This document shows, piece by piece, positions 24,201-33,005 of a stretch of 64,000 nt of DNA. The position numbers and the translations under genes were made by a program. The notes beneath the pieces are model-generated. The model worked only from the letters and a program-made list of their open reading frames with translations, was not told where the DNA came from and made no database searches. Position 1 is the stretch's first letter. The number at the start of each line of letters is the position of its first letter. Source of the stretch: Tubulanus polymorphus (taxonomy: Eukaryota > Nemertea > Palaeonemertea > Tubulaniformes > Tubulanidae); contig NC_134033.1 of NCBI RefSeq assembly GCF_964204645.1, positions 496,001-560,000 on the forward strand, in the 5' to 3' direction.

Positions 24201-26670
24201 TAGGGATTACTTTGATACTCAGTCTATGAAACCTGGCAAAGGAGTTAGGGGTCCATGAGATAAATAGGCGTAGATAGTAGAGACTATTTCTAGTCTGGAT
24301 TCTAGTTGGTTCACCCACAATGTTAATTCAAAAAATAATTGTTATTATTTTTGTTCATATTTTTTCAAATAAATCTCTGAAGATGGCTGGAAGTAATCCT
24401 CCCAAAACGTCAGAACAAAAATCATAATTGTTTGTTGAATTTACATTGTGGGTGAAATAACTAAGATAAATAGGCATTTTGCTCAAATTAAAGGAGTTTC
24501 AAGCATCTTTAAAAGCATTTTCTATTTGGAAGGAGATTTTAAGAAATCATGGAGTCATCCGAAACCTGCTATCAGAAACAAATCAATGATTTTCTGTTTA
24601 ATTGCGTCAAACCTTTCAGGGTAGAGATGACTCATCACCCAAATCAGTCTCGTTACCGCCAGGCGAACTCCTTTATAATCATCATTCAACGCGGGCGCGA
24701 GTTCCTCGTATAGCTTACGCTCCAGTTTAATACCACGCTGGTGCCATGACAACTACAACAATACCACATCGTTATTAAACAACTCATTTTGATTACATCA
24801 ACAAAGTTTTGATGATTCGATATATTTGTCTTACGAGAGCTTGTAAAGCGCTGGTTCGAACTCGAGAGTCTCGGTCGTGCGAATAATCACTGAGGGTCAT
24901 CTGTAGACATTCACCGCCTCGTCCACCACCAGGGGGCGTCGCAGTTGATTCATCGTTTAATTTCGGTGATCCGAGGGTGCCGATAATCTCCAGACAACGA
25001 CATCGCACCAGATGACTGCTGTCCTTCAGGTGCTGCAAAATAAATAGTTCAGATGCGTGTTTACTATTAGAATCAGGCCCACGGACCCTGCCTAGGGCTG
25101 CCCTAGTTTCTGGAGTTTTCACTATAAGAATCGAGCCCACGGACCCTGCCCATAGCCCTGGGCTGACCCAGTGTCCGGGGTTTTCACCTGTGAAGTCAAT
25201 GAAATCAGTTTCTGATGAAGTTTTTTATCGTGTGACAAAATTTTTCCGATTTGTTTCAAACTGTTGAGAATTTCAGCGATCACTTTATGAGATTCTAGAA
25301 AAAAATAAAAACAGAAAACATTTTATCCACAATTTCGGAATGAAATACACACATTTAACGTATTTCTGTGATGTTTGAAGGTTTAGAGAAAACATTGAAT
25401 TTCATCTTCGAAATCAATGTTTTATAAATTTCAACTTTCATTTTTCTGTCCCTCTTCAAACTATCTGAACGAGCAAAGCTTCAACAAGTTCAGACCCAAA
25501 ACAGTGAGAGGTTTTTGAAGCGAGTTTTTATAAGGTTTAAAGCCAGTTCTACTGTTGATGGACAAAACAGTTTGCAAATATTGGACATTGACAAATCTAA
25601 CGTCTCCTGAACTGGGTCCAGAACTGTGGAACTGGATCCAGATCAGTTGAACTGAGTCCAGAAATGTGGAACTGAGTCCAGAAATGTGGAACTGGATCCA
25701 GAACTGTGGAACTGGGTTCAGTAACTGGAATTGAGTCCAGAACTGTTGGACTGAATCAAGACATATGGAACTGAGTCGAGAACTGTGGAACTCTGGATCC
25801 AGAACTGAGTCCAGAACTGTGGAACTGGATCCAGAACTGAGTCCAGAACTGTGGAACTGGATCCAGAACTGAGTCCAGACCTGTTAGGCCTCTAAAGAGA
25901 TTAAGGTAACTTACTCTCAGTTTTAAGGAATGTAATGAATTCAGTGATGAGAGAATTCGGATTAAAACCAGGAGTTTTACACAATTCTCCCAGTAACGAG
26001 ACGACCTTGACTTTAATCACCGATTCCTCTTTGTAAAACAGTTCGATCAGCTGACCGCTGGTTTTCTGAGCGGAATCGACCGGTAGTGGAAGATTCTCCG
26101 ATAGAGTTAATAAAACACCGAGCACCTCGTGAGGATTGGAACATCCTCGCGCGTCGAACGAGTACTCGCTCAAACGAGGTTTATGAACTAGTTTTAATCT
26201 TTTGACGGGTGGCTTCGGTTCCTCCTAAAAACAACAACATTTCGGGTAGTTAATTACAGAAAATATCCGATCATGAAACTAATCAAAGAGTGAACTCATT
26301 GACTACATTCTGGGGAATGCGCCGCCACAAGAAGATGTGGACTGGTATGTCTGCAGTTTAGGTGTCCCGACCGAAGATATGAACATATAAATGATTTTTA
26401 ACCTTTAGCAATACTAGATCATCATCAGATTGATGACTGACAATAAAATTGAAGTGAACAGTTCGAATTTAATTTGTCTTGATTTGAGATTTATTTTAAA
26501 ATCGATTTTACGGCGAAATTCAACTCTCAAATTCAATTTTAACAAATAAAATATGTTTGAATAATCTATTTCTATATTCTAACGAATAAAGGATGTAATT
26601 TCGAGGCTGTTTTTACCTGTATTACTTGACTATATTCTGCTAAAGCTCTTTTCTTTAAAAGAGCCGCCAT
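18298..26670 (-). CDS. INTS4: Integrator complex subunit 4
   Basis: INTS4 is the HEAT-repeat scaffold of the Integrator cleavage module (with INTS9/INTS11), which acts in the nucleus on snRNA 3' ends and paused transcripts. Exons: 26670-26617, 26224-25915, 25294-25188, 25032-24835, 24752-24613, 24000-23880, 23796-23725, 23573-23399, 23011-22806, 22427-22285, 22202-22087, 21944-21808, 21549-21395, 20603-20532, 20444-20254, 19497-19200, 18685-18565, 18431-18298. Identity is clear along the whole protein: start [117 protein letters not shown], and a basic end ATKPAKR. Phases agree throughout except between 21549-21395 and 20603-20532, where the family has about 30 more residues (helical, before the ALQEKLW-like part); I could not find that exon. 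Exons 1-5 are duplicated at 28.95-31.07 kb. The gene shares a short divergent promoter with a small plus-strand gene. Confidence 0.96.
18905..19190. repeat. AACTGTGGAACTG minisatellite in INTS4 intron
   Basis: Irregular tandem repeats of AACTGTGGAACTGAATGCAG in the intron between the last three INTS4 exons. Long open frames on both strands here are repeat artefacts. Confidence 0.85.
19545..20200. repeat. ~145-bp tandem repeat, ~4 copies, in INTS4 intron
   Basis: Diverged units contain TTCCCTGACTTGATCTGAT, AATCAATTAA, ATATGTAA.ATATA and TTTTACGCG. A single related unit lies at 27848-28010 next to the MFSD1-like exons, so the unit is a dispersed element that has amplified here. Confidence 0.75.
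20610..21390. other. INTS4 intron where an expected exon is not found
   Basis: Conservation predicts about 30 residues between the exon ending at 21395 and the one starting at 20603. I find no convincing coding segment here on the minus strand. The stretch contains another GGATCC/AACTGTA-type repeat fragment and sequence resembling the SINE or MITE debris seen elsewhere. Confidence 0.4.
22430..22750. repeat. 38-39-bp minisatellite in INTS4 intron
   Basis: About eight copies of AGAAAGTATGATGTCATAGG + GAGATTCATGGAGTTCC. A short related run (GATGATGTCATAGGGGGATA, three copies) occurs at 34268-34345, in the 3' flank of another gene. Confidence 0.9.
23040..23335. repeat. CTTAAG-family element, tandem form, in INTS4 intron
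   Basis: Four or five ~58-bp units of GACTGGTCTTAAGTTGTTAG + ATTGGTTATAGAACCAAAATGAG. The inner motif matches the palindromic MITE at 12556-12850, here amplified head to tail. Confidence 0.8.
24078..24240. mobile_element. MITE with GGTTTCATAGA terminal repeats
   Basis: Left end GGGCTGGGTTTCATAGA and right end TCTATGAAACCTGGC are inverted repeats about 160 bp apart with no coding capacity. It lies in an INTS4 intron next to a second foldback element at 24311-24459. Confidence 0.75.
24311..24459. mobile_element. foldback element with central CTGAAGATGG motif
   Basis: Arms TTCACCCACAATGTTAATTC and GAATTTACATTGTGGGTGAA are inverted. The centre contains CTGAAGATGGCTGG...AAAACGTC, a decayed form of the motif shared with the elements at 2354-2580 and 34640-35330. 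Confidence 0.75.
25600..25885. repeat. GGATCCAGAACTGTGGAACT minisatellite in INTS4 intron
   Basis: Irregular ~20-44 bp units built from AACTGGATCCAGAACTGAG and GTGGAACTG lie upstream (minus sense) of exon 3 and downstream of exon 2. The copy at 30000-30280 has a different unit arrangement, so the array has changed since the duplication. Confidence 0.85.
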
Positions 26671-26990
26671 TTTGAATTTAGTTGTGCTAAGTACCGATGT
26701 AAAATCGGGGACATAGCTCGCCTGGGAGGGCCAGTTCTAAAGTACGCGCAGATCTATGGCGCAATAGACTCTGGTATAAGCGCTCCGAGCACCAAACTAG
26801 AGTCTACGCAGTGGTAACCGCGGCGAGTATAACGTGCCACTCCGAGTCGATACTGGAGATGGCGGTAATATAGCGCGGCGACTCATTCACCGCCCCGGGC
26901 AGAAACTAGAGAGCGTGCGCAATAGGCGCAACGAAATCAGGCCCGCTCCGATTTACATATTTACGAAACAATTAGTTTATCAAAATCACA
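26671..26990. promoter_or_regulatory. shared divergent promoter of INTS4 and small plus-strand gene
   Basis: The INTS4 start codon (26670, minus) and the candidate start of the plus-strand gene (26859) are only about 190 bp apart. The interval is more GC- and CpG-rich than its surroundings (GCGCGGCGACTC, CCGCGGCGAG), as is common in bidirectional housekeeping promoters. No TATA box is seen. An almost identical copy lies at 31072-31390. Confidence 0.55.
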
Positions 26991-27315
26991 GAAACAGGAA
27001 GAATCTAATTCCCTTTTGAGTCAAAAAGACGCGGAAATACCCCGTGAATTTTTTCGGAAAATCCCACCGTGTAAAAGCAATGAAAATATATCGAAATCAT
27101 TTACGCCGCCGGCACCGGTCGCAAAAAGATTTCTTTTGCCTGATGCAACACGAAAAAAGTCACATAAAAATCTGTTTGAATCCAGATGTATTTCATCAGT
27201 AGATCCGTCCATTGATGATAATAAACCTACAATTAACTTCCAATCCAATCAGCCCCGAATGCCGAGGTCTATAGTTTGTAAAGCGAAACAAACAAACAAA
27301 GGCACCAGTCAGTAA
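26859..27315 (+). CDS. small unknown basic protein (two-exon model)
   Basis: The open frame from 26926 to the stop at 27313-27315 has no ATG of its own. A simple model joins ATGGCG (26859-26864, followed by GTAATA) to an acceptor CAG at 26989-26991, phase 0, giving about 109 aa; an alternative acceptor six bases later also keeps frame. The protein is hydrophilic and Lys/Ser/Asn/Pro-rich, with a REFFRKIPP segment near residue 20 and KKSHKNLFESR in the middle. It has no signal peptide and no membrane segment. REFF loosely recalls short PCNA-binding motifs but lacks the leading Gln, so I give no function. The copy at 31390-31700 has a frameshift and a higher share of amino-acid changes. AT-rich sequence with polyadenylation-like TATTAAATATTTATT follows the stop. 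Confidence 0.5.
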
Positions 27316-27684
27316 AGATTATTAAATATTTATTTTTATTCTGTACAATGTTTGAACCGGACTGAGTGTGATTTACAAAATAAACTAGAAATATAACTGT
27401 ATTTTACATCTTCAATACCGTTTATTGTTTCCAACAATAGGAACTGTTTTAGCACCATGACGAAGCAGGAAGAGTTTGTAGTTTGAAATCGACGGGTCGT
27501 CTGCAACCGGAATTTATAGTTCATTCTTAATTCACTGACTTTCTGAAAACAATGTTTACAATGAAATACATGTAGCTAACCGAGTCCAAGAAAGTTATCC
27601 GATTCCAGATTTTAGTCTTTGATGATCCGTTTTATCTCAAATTTTGAATCGAATTTTTTCGACGGCGGCAAAAATTTTACTCAC

Positions 27685-28825
27685 TCTTCCAAAGCTTTTT
27701 CTAGAAGTCGTCTCTTTCTAGCGGAACGGTTTAAGACTCCACCGCGAGCTGCATCGACCAGGTATAACAATACACCAGCTATCAGAGACACTGAAATACA
27801 TATAAACATATCATCATTGTAAACCGTGAACAGTTAAATACACCCCGGGCTGGCCACTTTTATTTGACTTGCTTATCCCCCCAACTATTCCCTGACATAC
27901 AAGTTGTTTTCCCCTGAATTGATCTGCTAAGAACCCCATTAATTAACACAAGTAAAATGCGTAAGATATAGATGGAAAACTGATTTTACGCGCGATCTAG
28001 CTTTAGTTATTTTGTTTTAGTTATGGCTAAGTTTTACTTTATTTACTAAAGGAGAATTTGGACGATTTTTAGCCCCCTATTTCCCATCCACGGCTGCTAA
28101 CGTACTACATTATCTTGTCAAGTCAACGTAATCAAATGCTCGCTAAATTAAATGAATTTTTCGCTTACCGATGAATAGCGTAACTCCTAAACAAGTGTAA
28201 CCTTCATAAAACTGAGACATCAGTTTATAAAGAGGTTGCATTACGTTCATATTGACAGTGCTGCCCTGAAATAACAACAAACATTATTCAATATCGAATT
28301 AAATCGGTGAAATAGAAAGAATAGACTTTAAATCTAATATACTTACAACTCGAGAGAAACTCAACTGTAATCCAAACACCATGTTTAATTCTTTTCCTTT
28401 AAACCAATCAACAGCGTACGTGTTCTGAGCTACGGCTAAAGACTCACCACCAACACTAAACACAAAATACATCATCATCATTACAAATATCAGTTATAGG
28501 CTACTGCGGGAAGTGAGGGCCCACCAGGTGTCGCTAGTGAGCTACGACTAAAGACTCACCACCAACACTAGACACAAAATACATCATCATCATTAGAAAT
28601 ATCAGTTATAGGCTACTGCTGGAAGTGAGGGCCCACCAGGTGTCGCTAGTGAGCTACGGCCAAAGACTCACCACCAACACCAGACACCATCATTGATTAA
28701 CAGGATGATGAGATCCATTATAAGCGGATTGTAACCCATCGCGCCAATAAAACTTACCCGAAAATAAACCGGGCTAAATCCATGAGCCATAAAGATTTCA
28801 GTAGAGCTCCAGTTGCGAATAACAC
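27685..28825 (-). pseudogene. MFSD1-like transporter fragment, four middle exons
   Basis: Exons 28825-28758, 28455-28347, 28265-28169 and 27790-27685 join in frame. Conserved text includes LWLMDLARFIFG, VGGESLAVAQNTYAV, WFKGKELNMVFGLQLS, GSTVNMNVMQPLY and a following helix ending YLVDAARGGVLNRSARK. This matches the centre of MFSD1, a lysosomal major-facilitator protein (known dipeptide exporter partnered by GLMP), around TM4-TM6. The N-terminal helices and the whole C-terminal half are absent: upstream lies the second INTS4 copy, and downstream I see only an exon that would add K-S-V-N and a stop. The preserved frame and splice sites suggest recent origin. It may be a fragment of a gene located elsewhere or an exon set used in a chimera. 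Confidence 0.8.
28430..28695. repeat. ~113-bp tandem triplication of an exon start
   Basis: The acceptor and first ~20 bases of the MFSD1-like exon (minus-sense TTAG then TGTTGGTGGTGAGTC) recur near 28455, 28570 and 28685, with intervening ATACATCATCATCATTA and TGAGGGCCCACCAGGTGTCG. The third copy has lost the AG of the acceptor. Confidence 0.85.
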
Positions 28826-28998
28826 CTGAAATATCAAGAGACTAGAAATACACCACTCCCAATGCTGTCCAATTTCAAAACCGAAGAGGAGTTGTTGACA
28901 TAAGATTTACTATCAATGGCCATGGTAGTTAATTACTGAAAATATCCGAACCTGCTATCAGAAACAAATCAATGATTTTCTGTTTAATCGCGTCAAAC

Positions 28999-31071
28999 CT
29001 TTCAGGGTAGAGATGACTCATCACCCAAATCAGTCTCGTTACCGCCAGGCGAACTCCTTTATAATCATCATTCAACGCGGGCGCGAGTTCCTCGTATAGC
29101 TTACGCTCCAGTTTAATACCACGCTGGTGCCATGACAACGACAACAATACCACATCGTTATTAAACAACTCATTTTGATTACGTCAACAAAGTTTTGATA
29201 AATCGATATATTTCTCTTACGAGAGCTTGTAAAGCGCTGGTTCGAACTCGAGAGTCTCGGTCGTGTGAATAATCACTGAGGGTCATCTGTAGACATTCAC
29301 CGCCTCGTCCACCACCAGGGGGCGTCGTAGTTGATTCATCGTTTAATTTTGGTGATCCGAGGGTGCCGATAATCTCCAGACAACGACATCGCACCAGATG
29401 ACTGCTGTCCTTCAGGTGCTGCAAAATAAATAGTTCAGATGCATGTTTACTATTAGAATCAGGCCCACGGACCCTGCCTAGGGCTGCCCCAGTTTCTGGA
29501 GTTTTCACAATTAGAATCGAGCCCACGGACCCTGCCCATAGCCCTGGGCTGACCCAGTGTCCGGGGTTTTCACCTGTGAAGTCAATGAAATCAGTTTCTG
29601 ATGAAGTTTTTTATCGTGTGACAAAATTCTTCCGATTTGTTTCAAACTGTTGAGAATTTCAGCGATCACTTTATGAGATTCTAGAAAAAAATAAAAACAG
29701 AAAACATTTTATCGACAATTTCGGAATAAAATACACACATTTAACGTATTTCAGTGATGTTTGAAGGTTTAGAGAAAATATTGAATTTCATCTCTGAAAT
29801 CAATGTTTTATAAATTTCAACCTTCATTTTTCTGTCCCTCTTCAAACTATCTGAACGAGTAAAGCTTCAACAAGTTCAGACCCAAAACAGTGAGAGGTTT
29901 TTGAAGCGAGTTTTTATAAGGTTTAAAGCCAGTTCTACTGTTGATGGACAAAACAGTTTACAAATATTGGACATTGACAAATCTACCGTCTCCTGAACTG
30001 GGTCCAGAACTGTGGAACTTGGGGTTTATTTTACTGTGGATCCTGAAATGTGGAATTGAGTCCAGAAGGTTAACGTGGAACTGGTTCCTGAACTGTGGAA
30101 CTGGATTCAGTAACTGTGGGATTGGGTCCAGAACTGTTGGACTGAATCAAGACATGTGGAACTGGACCAAGAAATGTGGAACTGGATCCAGAACTGGGTC
30201 CAGAACTGAGTCCAGAACTGTGGAACTGGATCCAGAACTGAGTCCAGAACTGTGGAACTGGATCCAGAACTGAGTCCAGACCTGTTAGGCCTCTAAAGAG
30301 ATAAAGGTAACTTACTCTCAGTTTTAAGGAATGTTATGAATTCAGTGATGAGAGAATTCGGATTAAAACCAGGAGTTTTACACAATTCTCCAAGTATCGA
30401 GACGACCTTGACTTTAATCACCGATTCCTCTTTGTAAAACAGTTCGATCAGCTGACCGCTGGTTTTCTGAGCGGAATCGACCGGTAGTGGAAGATTCTCC
30501 GATAGAGTTAATAAAACACCGAGCACCTCGTGAGGATTGGAACATCCTCGAGCGTCGAACGAGTACTCGCTCAAACGAGGTTTATGAACTAGTTTTAATC
30601 TTTTGACGGGTGGCTTCGGTTCCTCCTAAAAACAACAATATTTCGGGTAGTTAAGTACTGAAAATATCCGATCATGAAACTAATCAAAGAGTGAACTCAT
30701 TGACTACATTCTGGGGAATGCGCCGCCCCAAGAAGATGTGGACTGGTATGTCTGCAGTTTAGGTGTCCCAACCGAAGATATGAACATATAAATGATATCT
30801 AACCTTTAGCAATACTAGATCATCATCAGATTGATGACTGACAATAAAATTGAAGTGAACAGTTCGAATTTAATTTGTCTTGATTTGAGATTCATTTTAA
30901 AATCGATTTTACGGCGAAATTCAACTCTCAAATTCAATTTTAACAAATAAAATATGTTTGAATAATCTATTTCTATATTCTAACGAATAAAAGATGTAAT
31001 TTCGAGGCTGTTTTTACCTGTATTACTTGACTATATTCTGCTAAAGCTCTTTTCTTTAAAAGAGCCGCCAT
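28999..31071 (-). pseudogene. INTS4 5'-end duplicate (exons 1-5)
   Basis: Exon copies: 31071-31018, 30625-30316, 29680-29574, 29418-29221, and 29138-28999 for exon 5. Exons 1-4 keep frame and GT-AG borders; differences from copy 1 are mostly silent (L to I in exon 2 and A to T in exon 4 are the changes noticed). The acceptor before exon 5 has changed from TGTAG to TGTCG (plus strand CTACAAC to CGACAAC near 29139-29145), so exon 5 should not be spliced normally. No later INTS4 exons follow. Any transcript from the copied promoter would end early or run into the MFSD1-like exons, which have the same orientation. Confidence 0.85.
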
Positions 31072-31390
31072 TTTGAATTTAGTTGTGCTAAGTACCGATG
31101 TAAAATCGGGGACATAGCTCGCCTGGGAGGGCCAGTTCTAAAGTACGCGCAGATCTATGGCGCCAAAGACTCTGGTATAAGCGCTCCGAGCACCAAACTA
31201 GAGTCTACGCAGTGGTAACCGCGGCGAGTATAACGTGCCACTCCGAGTCGATACTGGAGATGGCGGTAATATAGCGCGGCGACTCATTCACCGCCCCGGG
31301 CAGTAACTAGAGAGCGTGCGCAATAGGCGCAACGAAATCAGGCCCGCTCCGATTTACATATTTACGAAACAATTAGTTTATCAAAATCAC
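31072..31390. promoter_or_regulatory. duplicated divergent promoter
   Basis: Nearly identical to 26671-26990, with a few substitutions (for example CGCAATAG to CGCCAAAG). It may still drive transcription in both directions. Confidence 0.45.
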
Positions 31391-31715
31391 AGAAACAGGT
31401 AGAATCTAATTCCCTTTTGAGTCAAAAAGACGCAGAAAATACCCCGTGAATTTTTTCGGAAAATCCCACCGTGTAAAAGCAATGAAAATATATCGAAATC
31501 ATTTACGCCGCCGGCACCGGCCGCAAAAAGATTTCTTGTGCCTGATGTAACACGAAATAAGTCACATAAAAATCTGTTTGAATCCAGATGTATTTCATCA
31601 GTAGATCCGTCCATTGATGATAATACACCTACAATTACATTCCAATCCAATCAGCCCCGAATCCCGAGGTCTATAGTTTGTAAAGCGAAACAAACAAACA
31701 AAGGCACCAGTCAGT
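31260..31715 (+). pseudogene. duplicate of small unknown gene, frameshifted
   Basis: The candidate start ATGGCG and the acceptor are present, but GACGCAGAAAATACC has one extra A relative to copy 1 (GACGCGGAAATACC), which brings in a stop (TGA) three codons later. Several further changes alter amino acids (A to V, K to N, K to T). This is decay of the coding sequence, and it indirectly supports the copy 1 frame as the real one. Confidence 0.7.
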
Positions 31716-32086
31716 AAAGATGATTAAATATTTATTTTTATTCTGTACAATGTTTGAACCGGACTGAGTGTGATTTACAAAATAAACTAGAAATATAACT
31801 GTATTTTACATCTTCAATACCGTTTATTGTTTCCAACAATAGGAACTGTTTTAGCACCATGACGAAGCAGGAAGAGTTTGTAGTTTGAAATCGACGGGTC
31901 GTCTGCTACCGGAATTTATAGTTCATTCTTAATTCACTGACTTTCTGAAAACAATGTTTACATTGAAATACATGTAGGTAACCGAGTCCAAGAAAGTTAT
32001 CCGATTCCAGATTTTAGTCTTTGATGATTTGTTTTATCTCAAATTTTGAATCGAATTTTTTCGACGGCGGCAAAAATTTTACTCAC

Positions 32087-32192
32087 TCTTCCAAAGCTTT
32101 TTCTAGAAGTCGTCTCTTTCTAGCGGAACGGTTTAAGACTCCACCACGAGCTGCATCAACCAGGTATAATAATACACCAGCTATCAGAGACA
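32087..32192 (-). pseudogene. isolated duplicate of one MFSD1-like exon
   Basis: 106-bp exon identical in length to 27685-27790, with both splice sites kept. It differs at three positions, all silent in the MFSD1 frame (TTG/TTA, GTC/GTT, CGC/CGT). No neighbouring MFSD1 exons lie upstream. Confidence 0.8.
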
Positions 32193-32247
32193 CTGAAATA
32201 CATATAAATATATCATCATTGTACCCCCCTGTGAACAGTTAAATACA

Positions 32248-33005
32248 CCCCGCTTTAGGTCCAGCAACACGACTGTTATTAAGTTTAACTAAAATTGTTG
32301 TGTCATTGCTAGATCTAAGAGGTCGACTTGGAACATACCTAGTTAAAAGACTCTGCAAGTACACCAGTACCATTAAGACATTTATAGACAATTAATAACA
32401 TTTTAAAATTTACTCTATCTAAAATGGGCAGCCAGTGCAAATCACGTAAAATAGGAGTAATATGGTCATTTTTTCTAGCCCTAGCAATTAAACGAGCAAC
32501 ATTATTTATTACAGTTGCAGTTTTTTTTTTTAAATATCAGACGCAGATGTACCAGCCAACAGAGAGTTTGCATAGTCTAGCCTGGAAACCACTAAAGAGT
32601 TAACAGCATTTTTACACGTTTGGTCATCCAGAAGGTGACGAATTTTGCTAATGCAATAAAGATGATAATTTGATACGCATTATTGATACGACCTGACATT
32701 GACATGTCCTGGTCAAACAATACACCCCTAGATTATTAATTACTTTACTAGGTTGAATCTCATCATCATCAATTTGCAAAACAATATCACTCGGTAATTT
32801 TTTGCGAGCTTGAGGGGACGCCAGTACAGCGAAGTCAGTTTTATCGCCATTAGCCTTAAGTTTATTCACATGCATCCAGTTAAAGACTGACTGAATTACT
32901 GAGTACAGACAGCGCTTCATATACACTTGCTCGATGTTGTTGGGATTAACAAACTTGTACACAACTGGTTGTCATCAGCATATGGTAAGGATGATTAAAA
33001 GACCT
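32248..33005 (-). mobile_element. non-LTR retrotransposon (LINE) fragment, reverse transcriptase end
   Basis: In minus sense the sequence encodes a YADDNQL reverse-transcriptase catalytic motif, then after a frameshift WMHVNKLKANGDKTDFAVL, IVLQIDDDEIQPSKVI and NLGV. Further on come SRLDYANSLLAG, ARKNDHITPIL and LHWLPILDRVNFK, the usual order in the C-terminal third of CR1/L2/Jockey-type elements. It is 5'-truncated and broken by a frameshift, so inactive. Its end coincides with the right edge of the segmental duplication. Confidence 0.85.

Larger units (their letters stand above)
24556..27845. repeat. segmental duplication, copy 1
   Basis: Matches 28947-32247 at high identity over about 3.3 kb with an offset of about 4.4 kb. 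The unit covers INTS4 exons 5 to 1, the divergent promoter, the small plus-strand gene and one MFSD1-like exon. In copy 1 the splice sites and the small gene's frame are intact. Confidence 0.95.
28947..32247. repeat. segmental duplication, copy 2
   Basis: Second copy of 24556-27845. Left junction: a ~26-bp scrap matching INTS4 intron 1 (GGTAGTTAATTAC.GAAAA + TATCCGA, compare 26249-26275) directly precedes the duplicated exon 5 region. Right junction: homology stops at about 32247, where LINE-like sequence begins. Confidence 0.95.

Noticed and set aside
24555-24612. INTS4 exon 5 extended to include [16 protein letters not shown]
   Set aside because: Ending the exon at 24613 (GAAAG/GTTTG) joins in phase to SLIELEDKG and matches the family (LYPES...IRLVDD); the extra residues are intron.
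27336-27540. True C-terminal exon of MFSD1 (KSVN stop)
   Set aside because: The family continues with six more helices after this point, so this would only be a fortuitous terminal exon.
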